Part shown: one piece after another, positions 24,658 to 36,700 of the stretch
How the letters are laid out: every line of letters begins with the position of its first letter
Numbering within the stretch: position 1 is the first letter of the stretch
Source of the DNA: Trichostrongylus colubriformis
Lineage: Eukaryota > Nematoda > Chromadorea > Rhabditida > Trichostrongylidae
Reading direction: 5' to 3'
Assembly (NCBI GenBank): GCA_963978905.1
Contig: OZ022257.1
Span: 25,745,274 to 25,809,273 of the forward strand
Length of the DNA stretch: 64,000 bases
Notes under the pieces: generated by a model
Seen by the model: the letters and a program-made list of their open reading frames with translations, nothing else
Databases searched by the model: none
What the model was told of the DNA's origin: nothing
Made by a program: the position numbers and the translations under genes

Positions 24658-25158
24658 TCAAATGGAGTGACTGATCTCATTCTGAATCAGTCCGACCATT
24701 GGTACAATCACGATGTCGTCTCGAAGCGGTAGATCTAGAGGAAGGAAGGGTGAGGTGGGACCAGGAAAGCTCCTCACAAAACTCAACATGGCAACTCGTG
24801 GTACTCCTTTTCTTCTTATTGTTCCTGTAATCCTTTCCTTTGGGACATAGAGGTGGTGGAGTGGAGAAATCCGGTTGTTTCTCAATGACCAACTCAAACG
24901 CTTGTTTTCTGCCAAAGGGCCATCAGTCATGAAGACAGGCTCAATGCCGTATACCCTCCCAACACGGGTTACCTGTGCACAGTAATCGACGACTCGGAGT
25001 CCACAACTTCGGAAGTTCCTGGAAGCCACGGCTACAACCGCCGACTTTGCTCGATATGTCAAGCAATAGCAATCGTCCTGCATTGTACAACCATCGCGAT
25101 CCGTGATTTTCTCGTATGGTGGGATTATTGTCGTTATGTTGGTCACTCTTGGGTTCAA
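24658..25158 (-). CDS. 166-codon open frame, unrecognised; possible exon
   Basis: The frame starts at an ATG at 25158 and stays open for 166 codons on the minus strand, longer than most background frames here. Its composition looks protein-like, with mixed charged and hydrophobic residues, several cysteines near the start (DDCYCLTYRAK, SCGLRVVDYCAQ) and a GIEPVFMTDG stretch. I recognise no domain. There is no clear signal peptide or membrane segment. A CACAG|GTAACC sequence inside it could be a donor, so it may be one exon of a gene or a transposon fragment. Confidence 0.3.
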   Translation of the reverse strand: MNPRVTNITTIIPPYEKITDRDGCTMQDDCYCLTYRAKSAVVAVASRNFRSCGLRVVDYCAQVTRVGRVYGIEPVFMTDGPLAENKRLSWSLRNNRISPLHHLYVPKERITGTIRRKGVPRVAMLSFVRSFPGPTSPFLPLDLPLRDDIVIVPMVGLIQNEISHSI

Positions 25159-25159
25159 C

Positions 25160-26840
25160 TAGTCCTTTTCTAGACTCTGAAAGGCGTGGAGAAATATTCA
25201 ATAATGCCCAACAAGGGCAGAAAAAGCAAGCTACCTCTTTGCTTTTTTTTAAAGGAAAACCACTGCCATATCTGTTGGGTTATTCCGGTTGAAGGAAAAA
25301 AATTGCGCAGCAACTCTCGTCAGTAATGCCGACCAGCCTGTGTTACAGAGATCAAGGTATTCTCACATGGCTCATTCGAGACACCCAGGAACTTTTCACT
25401 CTTTAACTGAATTGCTAAAAAAGCACACAAAAGCCCTCATGCCATGGGTACTACTGGGTATATATTTTGAGATGAACCCGCAAGCGTGACGTAGTACAAC
25501 CTCAGGGAACACGAGCTGTTGAGTGTAGTTTTAGCTTATTTGAGATCATTGCTGGTGAAAGAAAGCGGAACGACGATCAGTGCGGTTTAGCTAGCGGTTT
25601 TCTCGTTTCTACGCTCCCGGTGACGGCGCCATTCATATCTCATCCCAAGTGGACTATTAATGATTGCACACCGCTTTATCTTCCATATGAGAATGCTGTA
25701 CTGAGAATTTCTAGATTTCATTCATTTTTGCTATTACTTATTTTGGCTATTTCATTCTTGCTTTTACTTATTGTTAGTTCCTCCATTACCTTACGGTGGA
25801 TGGAAATGCAACAGCAAGCCTCAGTGAAAGTATTGTCGTAATAATTCATATGTTTCTGAGTAAGCTGAGTCATATGAAAAACTTGAAGCAGTTTCAAACA
25901 CGCACTTAACATCCAGTATTCACTTATACTTTGTGGTTTGGCGTACCCGAAAGGCATAAAATTGTCCCATTTCCGTGGAAAGCTCGATGTGTTCCAAACA
26001 CAACATTCTTGAACAGAGCGGAGTACGGCGAACAGGTAATCAAGGCAGACATATCGGGAGAAGTCTTTAAATTCAATTCTTTCCGAAGTTGTTATCATTT
26101 CAACTGTGCGATGATCCTATGTACTACATACGTTGTACTGCGTCCCTGCTTGGCTTGAACAGCTCCAGTGCTTGGCCTACATAGAGGTAACTAATACATC
26201 CTGTTAGGGTTTCAATCTTGCTCGCAAGATGCCTAATGACCTAGCAAACTAGTGCGCTACCAAGTGCAAGTCTGTCCAATCATTCCGTGAACGCTCGCGA
26301 AAATATCGGTTTGGAGACAATAAGCTTTTTCCCTATGAATGTTTGACTGATCTCAACAGTTGGTCCTATGGGTCCACAGTCAGTGTTGTTACTATGACCT
26401 ATATTTCTGGCAAAATGCGTCAAGCTGCGTGGGATGATAGAAACGTGGGATGATAGGAATGATAGAAACTAATCGACTAATGATGGAAACATGTGATTAA
26501 CTGAGACAATCCCATTTTGGCGCCGTACTCTGACCTTTTGAGACACTGTGAATGGAGGCGTGGGGTCTACATACATAAGTGAGCTCAGTACGTCAGACTG
26601 TGCACTGTTACCGAGCGTCTGCTAAAATCAGCCGCTGAATCCCGCTTCTGCCTTTTAACTAAGTCCTACACGGTCCTCTTTGTCATAACAATTTTTTTGC
26701 GCTCAATTTCACACATGCAAGTGGGGTTGTATGTCGGATAGATGTTCTAGTAGCATTCACTGCTAAAGAAGTTGTCCAAAGGAGGCAGACTTTCAACATT
26801 AATGTCATGGTGTATATGTGTTTAACTGCTTGGAGGTTGT
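25160..26840. other. No recognisable gene
   Basis: No identifiable coding region or repeat. Confidence 0.4.
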
Positions 26841-26844
26841 TAAC

Positions 26845-26895
26845 AATTTTTTATTGGCTGACGTTTCGACGTGTTCGAATTCTTCGGGGCCCAAT
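26845..26895 (-). ncRNA. Hammerhead-like motif of Penelope type (degenerate)
   Basis: On the minus strand the sequence runs GGCCCCGAAGAATTCGAACA and then CGTCGAAACGTCAGCCAATA. CGAAA followed by CGTC, and the upstream CCGAAGA in place of CUGANGA, correspond to the two conserved strands of minimal hammerhead ribozymes reported in Penelope-like retroelements. The U4 position is C here, so cleavage activity is unlikely. Assignment is by resemblance only. Confidence 0.35.
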
Positions 26896-27037
26896 GTTAA
26901 AATTAATGTCATGTACTTTTTAAAGTCTACAATCCCATCATTGCTCCGCGCTACGACATTTCGAAGCACTTCAAAGTGAGAAGCTGTGTAACTGTCTGCA
27001 GCGACGCAATACAAGATACTAGTCCAGACAATACATA

Positions 27038-27539
27038 CAGTAGCGCTCAAAAGTCTTCGGCCAAACAGTTTTTTTCATGGGTTTTTCACTTGTAACTTTT
27101 TTGCGAGTAGACCGATCTAAGAGATATTTTAGTACGTTGTACTTGGAGGCATACTAAATATACTATTTTGGCTCTCAACGGTGTAAGTTACGTGGCTAAA
27201 TGCAATTTTTTGTTTTTGAAGTGCCATCCATATGCCGTCCCGCTGTGTCGCTGTCAACAAAAGTCGTGGTTTTTCTACAAAATAATGATGTTCTCTGAGG
27301 CTTGCTCGTTTTTTTTTTGTAAAGAAAGCCGTTTTTCTTGACCAAGACTTTTTCTTTTTTTGGGTGGTCTTGTAGTAAACTCTTGTAGAAAGCCATGAAA
27401 AGTGTCAAGCGGCACTTAAGTAGAAGGAAATGTTGAAAATAGGATCAGGCACCACATATCAAAATTTTGTCAAATTTGGTGGAGTAGAAAAAAAAGTTAT
27501 GACAAAAAAGTTTTGGCCGAAGACTTTTGAGCGCTACAG
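27038..27539. mobile_element. Tc1-type non-autonomous element (TA target)
   Basis: The ends are CAGTAGCGCTCAAAAGTCTT at 27038 and the inverse AAGACTTTTGAGCGCTACAG ending at 27539, with TA at both flanks. The repeats continue through GGCCAAAAC and poly-T/poly-A tracts. The 502-bp body has only a 70-codon minus-strand frame rich in lysine, which could be a scrap of Tc1-like transposase but is too weak to call. Confidence 0.8.
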
Positions 27540-27544
27540 TATAT

Positions 27545-30500
27545 GTATTCAAGTTGGGATAACGTCGGCTACATTTGCAAGCCTTTACATTTACAGGAGC
27601 ACAGGAAAAGCCACTGTATCCATACTCTCGACCACTGCAGCAATTAGCAATACTCTAATGAGGATTATCCAATTGTGATAGATCATTTCCATAAAACTCA
27701 TGGAAAGACCGACTGGAGCTTTGAGGACACCATGCCATCACTTGACAGTTGAAGTTGACCCATCGAGGAAAACAGGATGGTTCTAGAGGCGTTGCCTGAC
27801 TCGACCATAAACAAATTGATGAGCTTCAAAAACCTTTTCGCTAGGAGATGAACGAGGGAAGCTGCGAATTTCTCTCAGTTCGAAACAAATATCATAAGTT
27901 CGCTTCAACTGATGATCTGGTAGGAAACTCCACAATCCAAGCATGTAGGATGCTGTGACTAGAAGAAGATAGGTAATAGTGCCCAGGGTCCCGCATCTAT
28001 CTAGCCATTCTGTGCGAAATAGACCAGTGACACATGCAATTAACAATGTGAGCCTTTTTGGCATCCTTTGCATATCGACATCTCTGCTTTTTGGGTATGT
28101 TGTTAGCAGGTCTTGAAAATGGAATCAGTCTAGCAGCTTGCTGAGGATTATTATTATTCAATCCAATACATTATAGAAGGCTTACCAGTTGGGGATATTC
28201 TTTATTTGCTCAGAAAGGTAGCGTTAGCGAGTTTTGTGCAGCAATATTCGCAAAAAACTTCGAGCGCCACGTTCAGTTCTGAAGCATGCTGAAACAGGTG
28301 GAAGCGATGATCATTCAAGTAATGATCCGTTATTCCTTTTACAGGATTATCACATGGCCATTTTTACGAACTTCCGAAAAGGCCATTGAGGTGTTGTTAC
28401 GCGACGGAGGTCGCGGTCATTCTCCTCACTATTCGCTTTCGCTCGTTCCGAATCAGACCGGATCGCGGTGGCCGCCCACTGCGGTCACGTTTCGTTTCAC
28501 TTGCCAGGTTATCCAGGGATAAACCTCCATTGTACTCATTTCGTTTCAGTCGAATCGCTCTCCGTAAACAAATTACCAACATCATTTACCTCTGCTGCCT
28601 GATAATAACCTTTCCGTTTGACTCCAATATGAAAGTCCAGCCCTGGTTCACTGAGCCCAGAAGTCAGGTTTCGCAGTACTATCCCTCACACTCTTCCTCT
28701 AGTTAAGTGCAAGCTTATAATAATCAGTCAATGAGATAGAAATGGTTGGAAACTTCATGATGCGTTCAAAAGCCTTTCGCGCATTGCATTTATAGTACTT
28801 ATTTAATATTTATTTCATTAAACTGCGAAGTGGTAATTGATTTCGGTAATCAAACGACTAAGGCCACGATCATGGGAGAGAGGAAAGCTGTCTGATGGAA
28901 GCGTTCCGCCTCCTGAGGCGAATGTCGCCAAATTCGTTTCCCCATTCGGGTTGATCCTAGAGCGCCGACACTCATAGGTGTATTGAAGGGTGGGACGGGC
29001 ACATCAATGATGGGTGACTCAATGGGATAACTGCTGATAAGATTCGATAAAGTGCGTCGAAAGGGCTGATGTCGCCCAATTCAATTCGCTCTCCTGGCTA
29101 ACGGTGGAATGTTCACACCTACAGGGATTCAAGGTACGGGAACCTTGATGGTGACATTTAGAAATGGATAACGGCTTACAGGGGCTGATAAGAGTCATTA
29201 GGAAATAGGGAAGGGATAAAATCTGGTACACCGCTTACTACTACTATACGATTGCTATAGTAAATGCGTCTGATTCTCAGTACCATTGAATGAATATATT
29301 TATTTTTGTTCTGATATCTGCTGCCGATGTATCGACCGTTGGATTGCCTAGCTTTCCAAATAAAGGTGCATGTCTTTTGATGCTGCGATCTACATGGATG
29401 ATGAAGACACGATCTGGATTTGTAACAGCAAAGCAAGTGATTCATCTTCTCATGCGGTGCCAGCAACAATACTGGGGAATCGACCGCTAGACTATGTGAA
29501 ATTCTAAATAGTGGTGCATGTTTACAAAAACGTAAGCATTCATAACTGGCGTATGGATCTACCACCAATATGTAGGAAATAGATGCTCAGCAAATGGGCA
29601 AGTTGCTACCAACTTGTGCAATTGAATCCGAGAATGTCGATCCCTGAAGTGATTAAACTCCCAATAGTGACCACTCTAGCCGAAGGCTTAACTGATTAGT
29701 GGATTTACCTATATCATTCCTGAATCCATCGGTATCATTGTAGCAAAAGGTATCGACCGCTAAATCATCTGGACCTCCGAAAAATGGCGACTTTCTTTAG
29801 CGGTGATACCTCCGATATTGGTTATCACCTACATATATGTACAATGTAGATGCTAAGCGGATAGTCAACATCGGATAGTCTCCCATTACATAACTATGTT
29901 GCGTTTTTCGCCCAGTACTGTACGAGAGCCCAACTGGTGCTGCTTAATCTGAATTTTTCGCAAACCGACACCCTACATACGCACTGAGGGCTTTCTAAAT
30001 CTGCTACCGACATCCACAACGAATTCAATCTTCGATGACCGAGGAGTTTATGGAATTTAGACCTCTCTTTTTCACACTTCAACTCCCAAGTTGACAACAC
30101 CACCCAAGCAGCCACTGCACTCACGTACCAGGGCTTCTTCGGTCGTCGAAGACCGAAGCAATAACAACGCCAGGCACATCTTATGATATCATCAATACTA
30201 CAATAGTTATCCACCGTTTTTACCTGCATATTATGTTATATCGCCGCTATCTCCCCTTTTGCCACTGCAGAGTGTTCCGGTATTCCATCAAATCCAACTG
30301 CACACTCTCTCACGTATCTACGTATAGGTTACTTTTGGCACCTAATAAATACATAGATTATGTGCTCACCTCCCCTCCACCTGGGATGTGACATCATATG
30401 AGACTTAGAGTCACGCTCAAGTTCCTTACTGCCATTGATTAGCATTCTACCATCGACACCAATTGTTCTAAACCTATCAATAACCTTCCAACAACTGCAA

Positions 30501-30725
30501 ATCCTACACTGCTGAAAGCCGTAACGGGCCAACTCCGCATAAAGATCAAAGGGAACATAGGGGTCTCACTTGTCCGAATCTTAACCATTTCTTCGTTTGT
30601 TCTCAGCTACCGCACTGATGGCACCCTGATTATCGCTTTCGAAAGGGCATCAGAATAATCGTAACTGATGCCCTCCCTTGTTTTGAATTGTATAGAACAC
30701 GTGTTGCGCTCTAACAACATTTATT
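27545..30725. other. Intergenic region upstream of the MOLO1 gene; no supported gene
   Basis: A 96-codon minus-strand frame at 27783-28073 contains a hydrophobic run (ITYLLLVTASYMLGLWSFL) and could be a membrane-protein exon. No splice partners or domain were found. The rest is unassigned. Confidence 0.35.
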
Positions 30726-30730
30726 TCTAG
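30717..30730 (+). promoter_or_regulatory. Possible spliced-leader trans-splice acceptor
   Basis: A U-rich stretch ending TTATTTCTAG stands 22 nt before the start codon of the MOLO1-family gene. This spacing and composition match nematode spliced-leader acceptors. An ordinary 3' splice site of an upstream non-coding exon would look the same. Confidence 0.5.
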
Positions 30731-30752
30731 GAGGACAAGCTCTCTCACAGCA

Positions 30753-33700
30753 ATGCGTCTTCTTGTGCTCGCCTGTATGGTCGGTGCTGCAGCTGCCCAG
30801 TACACATCGCAAACCTATCCAGATCCTCGTTTGGATCCACTCACGTGCCGACTACCCTTTGCTAGCTACGTATGTGACCCATCGTCTGTACTAGGAGATG
30901 ACGATCGAGTACGCTTAATGCAGAAAATCAATCACGTAAGCATTCTTTTTAGTAGAACTTGAATAAGAGAGTAATGCGGATCAAATATGAAGGATTATTC
31001 ATGAAGGTCGAGGTGCAACAAAAGCACTGAACAAAGGGTTTGGAACTGTCACAAGGTCGAGAAATAAACCTCCCAGCGTTATCTCCAAAAGGCTAGCTGC
31101 ACGTTGAAAAAGGCGGGTGTGTTCCCTCACAGGATGCCGCGCGGCGCAAAGCGGCGAGCGACTTTTTCGCACGAGTTCATTGCCCTCTTGGGGATCGCGT
31201 GTAATTGCACCGGAAGGGCGCTTTTGAATTGTCCATATTTTAATAGTCGGGATTCACATGAACCAGTTCATCTTGCATGTTTATAACTTACTTTTATTGA
31301 TAATAGTGTTTTGCATGCAGTCAATCCATTTTCTATGCTGTGTTACCTATTATATCCATCATTTCTGCTCTACGAAAGTTTTCTTTTGCTACATATGTCG
31401 CACTATAGTTAACTTAATAATATTATTGTATTATTTTGTTATTATCGTATTGTTTGAATTGTATCAAGCCGACGTCAGTCGAAGCTCCTTCCCTCCCGAG
31501 GCATAGGCTAAAATTCATATCCCCCTCCTTCATGAAAAAGCATCTGCCTAAGTATCTGTCTAATCCGCTTTAGACTAGGCCTAGGGAGGGAAAGGAGCTG
31601 AGACGTCGGTGAAAATTCTCCCCCCTCCGCTCCGACTTTTCTTGACCTCTTCTTGCTTTCTACAACTCGGACTGAGAGGGAAGGAGTCGGAGATATGAGA
31701 ACCACTTTTGCGTAATGCAAAAATCATTTCTTACACAAGTGGATGGTTTCGCTCAACTCAGAGTTCGTTCTTCCTAGGCTGTGTTAGAAGGCGAGCGAAG
31801 TCGTAGCACTACCTGCCACTTCAGTGTGAAGACTGAAACACCAAATTGGCTGATTTTATACATATTTAAATGAAAACTGTACAAAAACAAGCCCAGTATA
31901 GTGGTAAAGTGAGCAAGAGTAGGCGTCGATACGGTCGCCGCCCTTTCTGTGCAATTACATGCGATTTCCACCGAATGCAGACTACTCGCGCGCCAATGTC
32001 GAGCGGAGAACGTCGCGATGCGCCGTCCTGACATAAGGGTACACACCCGATAAAGGCCAGACTGTCTTCTAAAAAGTGGCAGCTGTGTAAAACCAATCAT
32101 TTTGCTAGAGCTCAAACAAGCTGTTTTCACCGGGGATTTTTCCACGGCCTTTTTAGAACCGTCAGTTTTTTTAGATGACTCATTATATCTTCGACTCACT
32201 ACATAGCTCGTCAATACAAACACCAGTGTCGCTACCTTTGAAGTTGGAACGATTGTATACTCATTCGAGAAATGTGTTTATAACTTCAATTAATCCCTTC
32301 TCTTGGACTCCGCAGAATGATCGATAGAGAAGAGCTATGAGAACACAATCATTTCATATGGCTGTTTGCAGTTCCGTCCGATCACGTCTGGTATTCGCAA
32401 TACATCGCCGGCATGTGCATTCCAAACGGACAAAAATCTCGATGTGAGGATAATGATTTTACGGTGTTTTGTACTTGATCTAATCGATAGGTTATAAAAT
32501 TTGGTTCCAATCCTCTCTGAGAGCTTGCTCTCTCTATTCCAAGGAATTTGAGTTCGATTCGGATCCAAAATATTTGCCGCAGTTCCCTCATGTGCTTTTG
32601 ATCGGGATTTGTAGTGCTGATGTATATTGAACCACTGCGAATGGCTCAATGATCTCCACTTTTCATTTTAGATCTTCTTGGTTATCATGGATAAGATCGG
32701 TAGCGTCCCCGGAGCACCAGTGGATATCGAAAAATTTGCTAACAATCTGAAGAGACGCTTTCAGAACTATCAGGTGGGAATGCTGTTGCCGAAATTCTCA
32801 GGAACACTTACATTTCAACGCGTTAAGAACTAGTCACATTAGAAACCTCTCTGATGGCATTTGAAGGGATGACCCAAGTCAGAAATCGTGATTCTCGATA
32901 AGTCCTTGCGGAATAAAGCCTCTCGCGCTCCTACCCGGTCGGTGACTTAGGAACGATTTGGACCCCTCCTGTGCAGTTGCGAAATATCACCATGCTCTCG
33001 CGTGTTACGAGGTTCGAATTTAATCGCTAATCTTTGGTGAGAGATTGCTCCGCATTATGCGTGTGCTCAATGGAATATGCTTAATAATTTTGGTCTGTGT
33101 GGCGAATCGTTTGACATACTTTCTGCTTACAAGATCCGTTTCACTCTCAATTGTGAGTCATGCGCTGTGATGCCCTAGATGAAATAATATGCAGTGATAA
33201 GCAGAGTAATAATTATTGTTGTCCCAAGTTCCGGAACACCTCGACCACTTTTTCAAATTTATTTCTTTACAACATAAACACATTTCAGTGAACAAGACAT
33301 GTCATTCTGTAGAGAAGAAAATTCTCTCCCGAATGATATATGACAGCTGCAAAATGCTATATGTTGTAAAGAAATAAATTTGAAAGATGGATGTCGAGGT
33401 GTTCCGGAACTTTCGAGACAACCTAATACAATACCCGCCCTATGTATCAAGAATAAACGCGGAAAACGCCTATATAGATGTATATACCACTGAACTCACC
33501 TTGTCAAGTTCTACAACTTGATGACTTCAGAAATAGAAATTCGCATTATTGATCACTACACTACCTCAAATGGCCACGGGGATCCCTCAGCCAACCACGT
33601 TCACTGTAAATAATACCAACAGGTAGCGTCCACTGACAGCATTCCCCAATTTTTGAAAATACCTTATACTGAATGAGAAACATAGAGATTGTTGTTTTTT

Positions 33701-36700
33701 GGAGGTTAGATCCTTTCGATGCAAGTTTCTCAGAAAACGGCTTCCAATTTTAGGCTCCTTTATGAAATACGTGTGAAAATCCTGAGTTCCTTCATTATTC
33801 AATATTACACACTAATTTCATGAAGCCAAATTTCTTCTGGATATTTGGGGAATAGCTCTCATGGATAAATGGATATACGAGTGGGCCGAAGGAGAATTCG
33901 GAAAAACTCCTGCTGTCCCATCTGCAATTTTTGACAGTCTTCAATTGTATGCACAAGCTTTCGTTGGGTCACTATGCGCTACTATACATATTGTACAAAA
34001 CAGATGCAAACTCGGTGGGATCCAGATATGGGGTGGTGCTCGCAGAGCATTCGGTGTCTAACTGCGAAAATGGTACAGAATGTAATAAAGGAACTATGCC
34101 TCGATGCTGTAAGGTGCCTGATACTACGGGAAATCGTCAATAAGATATAATGGCTAGTGAAAAAGGGATATCATTGTAAGAGGTCAGTCGATACTGTCTC
34201 ACCCACACCAATGAGTCAACTAACTACGAAGAGATCGAGAGGTGGGATGGCGAAATCGAGGACTCGCACTAGGGAGTTGAACTATCAGTTCCGCAAAACA
34301 AGGAGTCTTGTTGATCGATTAGAGCAAGGGTTAATGGAACTCTTACCAGAGTTCACTTTTATCGAATGGTCTCACCTTCGGAAAAACATTGATCTTTATG
34401 AGTTGTTTGATTAGTTTGTGCCTTCCGAGGTTGATTGGTGGAGCATATTAAAATGATCAACCTTGAAAGGCACAAACTATTAAAACCAACACACAACTAA
34501 CAATGCCGAGGCTGCAAGAAGAGAGAAGCTGAAGAATTGTCGCGGAATGCTGTCAGTAGCCGCATTTTCCTGCTGTTTATAATTATAGTGAGCATGGCTG
34601 GTTGATGAGTGCCCACTGACACTTTGAGGCAGTGAAGTCATCAAAACTGAGATGTTTAGTTCTGGAGGCACAATGTTGTAGAGCTTGACGAGGTGAGCTC
34701 GCTGGTAATACATCTATACAGAAACTATGCCTTGAAATGGAGTTATAACGAAAAGGCGAAAAAACGCGAATCCGCGTGTTGTGCGTTTATTTTCAAAAAA
34801 ACTTAGGACAAGTATTGTATATGGAGAAAGCAGGCTCACAAACATCTGGAACTCCACGGAAGTCCATTTTTGATCTTCTTTGTGCTCTTTTATTGGGAGT
34901 TCCGAGTTCCTCTCCTTATCGCAATGATGTGAACAAGAACGGTCGAACTGGGTCACCTCCCAGAGCAGCCGGCGGGAACTCTTCTCGCAAAAACAATTCA
35001 CAGGAGGAGCAGAAAAGCAATTGTCGCGCGTGATGACTCAATCTCAGTGTCTTGAGAGCGATGTCAATGAAGTCCCACCCTCTTAGCAAATGATGGAACT
35101 GTGAGGCTTCGTTCAATGCAGTGAAAATAACGCATCAGTGCCCCTGAAAGCGTTACAAACTTGCGAATTTCTTCGAATGGTGGAACGAAATGAACATGGT
35201 CAATGCCCGGATCTGCTCATTTATTCCGAATTTACGAGTTTCAAATGCGCTATGCACAATGCCTGTAGCATAGGAAGTATGTGATATGCAGCATTTTATT
35301 CGAATTTTTTAAAATGCGATTGTTCAGGATGTGACAAGTTGCGATACAACGGTGCTGATCGTGAACTCTAAACAGGATAGACAGGTTATTGAAGAATACA
35401 TTTTCTTGAAAGCTTTCATTGCTCGAAGACAATGGAGTGTCACAGTAAACATAGAAAATTTCTAATACTTTGGTACAGTTTGCTTTTGGATCTAGTTTCG
35501 GTCTTTTCCTACATGCGACTTGATGGTTTTGTATAACTTGTTGCATTTTCTCCTTCCATGTAGCTGAGCATATAAAGGGCAAAGGTACCAAAGAGCCAAG
35601 TTTCCCGGTTCTTAAGCCCTTGAGCATGAGCTCCAGGGATGCCTCATTGCAACTAGCATTTTGCTGCATTTGTTACTGCTCGTTGTATAACACTAGACAG
35701 CTAGCAAATGGCAAGGGGACGGCGAGCAATGGCGGTAATATAGATGGAACACACACGTCAGAAATGAACTGCTCTCAGAAAGAGAGATAAACAATTACCC
35801 TGCTTGCAATCATGGAAATTCATCTAAACTGCAATTCCCTCTGTTCTTGCGCATAGCCTAAGAACAGCTCAGAAGATGAGGTTCTCCTTTGGGTACGTTC
35901 ATTTTCCACGAATGGTTGTCCATTTACTTCTCTTGTTTTTCTTCATTCGATGATTCATACTGTGGTCAACGAGAATCCTATTTTAAGGTGATAAAAAAAT
36001 ATAGCCCACTGGATGGTGGAAAGTAGAAAGCACAGCCTTGCAGGTATTCACAGTTGCTGGGAGAGATGCTCGCATTTCGAAGGACACTTTGAAGTCGGCC
36101 TTCGAACGGAACGTAGGTGAGTCGAACTTTTTGTGTTGTTTTTCGAAAACTTCTGATGGAGGAAATCCCGCTTGACGACGGCCGCTTCTTCCCGCTCGCC
36201 TCAACTGGTCCAGCAAGAGAGCGCTACTGTGGGTGGTTGACCATTACGTGTATCAGATTGATCACTAGTTATTTAGTTTCTATTCGGTGCGCAAGTATAA
36301 AACAAGTGAATAGTAGATGCGCCTATAGCACACGGTCGAAACTGGTTGCTCGGAGGTAATAGTTCATAGGGAATGACGAAGTTTCATTCCCCCTTCACTT
36401 ATGAGCAGATGCGTCCAATTTCACTAGAGACATCCTCACGCGTAGTGAGCTTGAAAGTTGTGTCGAACGCTGCACTGGGTGACATTGATTAAGAGCACGG
36501 CTGAGAATACATAAGGTAGGCGGGGAGCCCTTTGATCAACTATAATTGTCACAGGGGCAGACGGAGGTGGCGACAGGTGGACTGTTGATAGGTCGAATAA
36601 AAAATATCTTCCGCCGATATTCTTTTCCTCACGCCCAGCTACATGTACTTTTCAATGGCTTGTACAGAGTCCCGACAACGTGACAGCAATCAATGAAGCT

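Larger units (their letters stand above)
32774..35856 (+). other. MOLO1-gene intron 2
   Basis: The intron runs from CAG|GTGGGA to TTGCGCATAG|CCT in phase 0. It is about 3.1 kb, long for a nematode, and contains a MITE at 33213-33426 and a stable hairpin at 34412-34479. Several ORFs inside it (for example 139 codons on the minus strand at 35250-35669) have no recognisable domain and are most simply chance frames. Confidence 0.6.

Noticed and set aside
33861..34061. Frame MDKWIYEWAEGEFGKTPAV as an additional MOLO1 exon
   Set aside because: It lacks acceptor and donor sites in the needed phase, and its content does not match the domain. The micro-exon at 35857-35892 fits phase 0 on both sides instead.
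35250..35669. 139-codon minus-strand ORF as a nested gene in the MOLO1 intron
   Set aside because: No domain, no signal peptide and no splice context. Length is within what chance allows in a 64-kb window.
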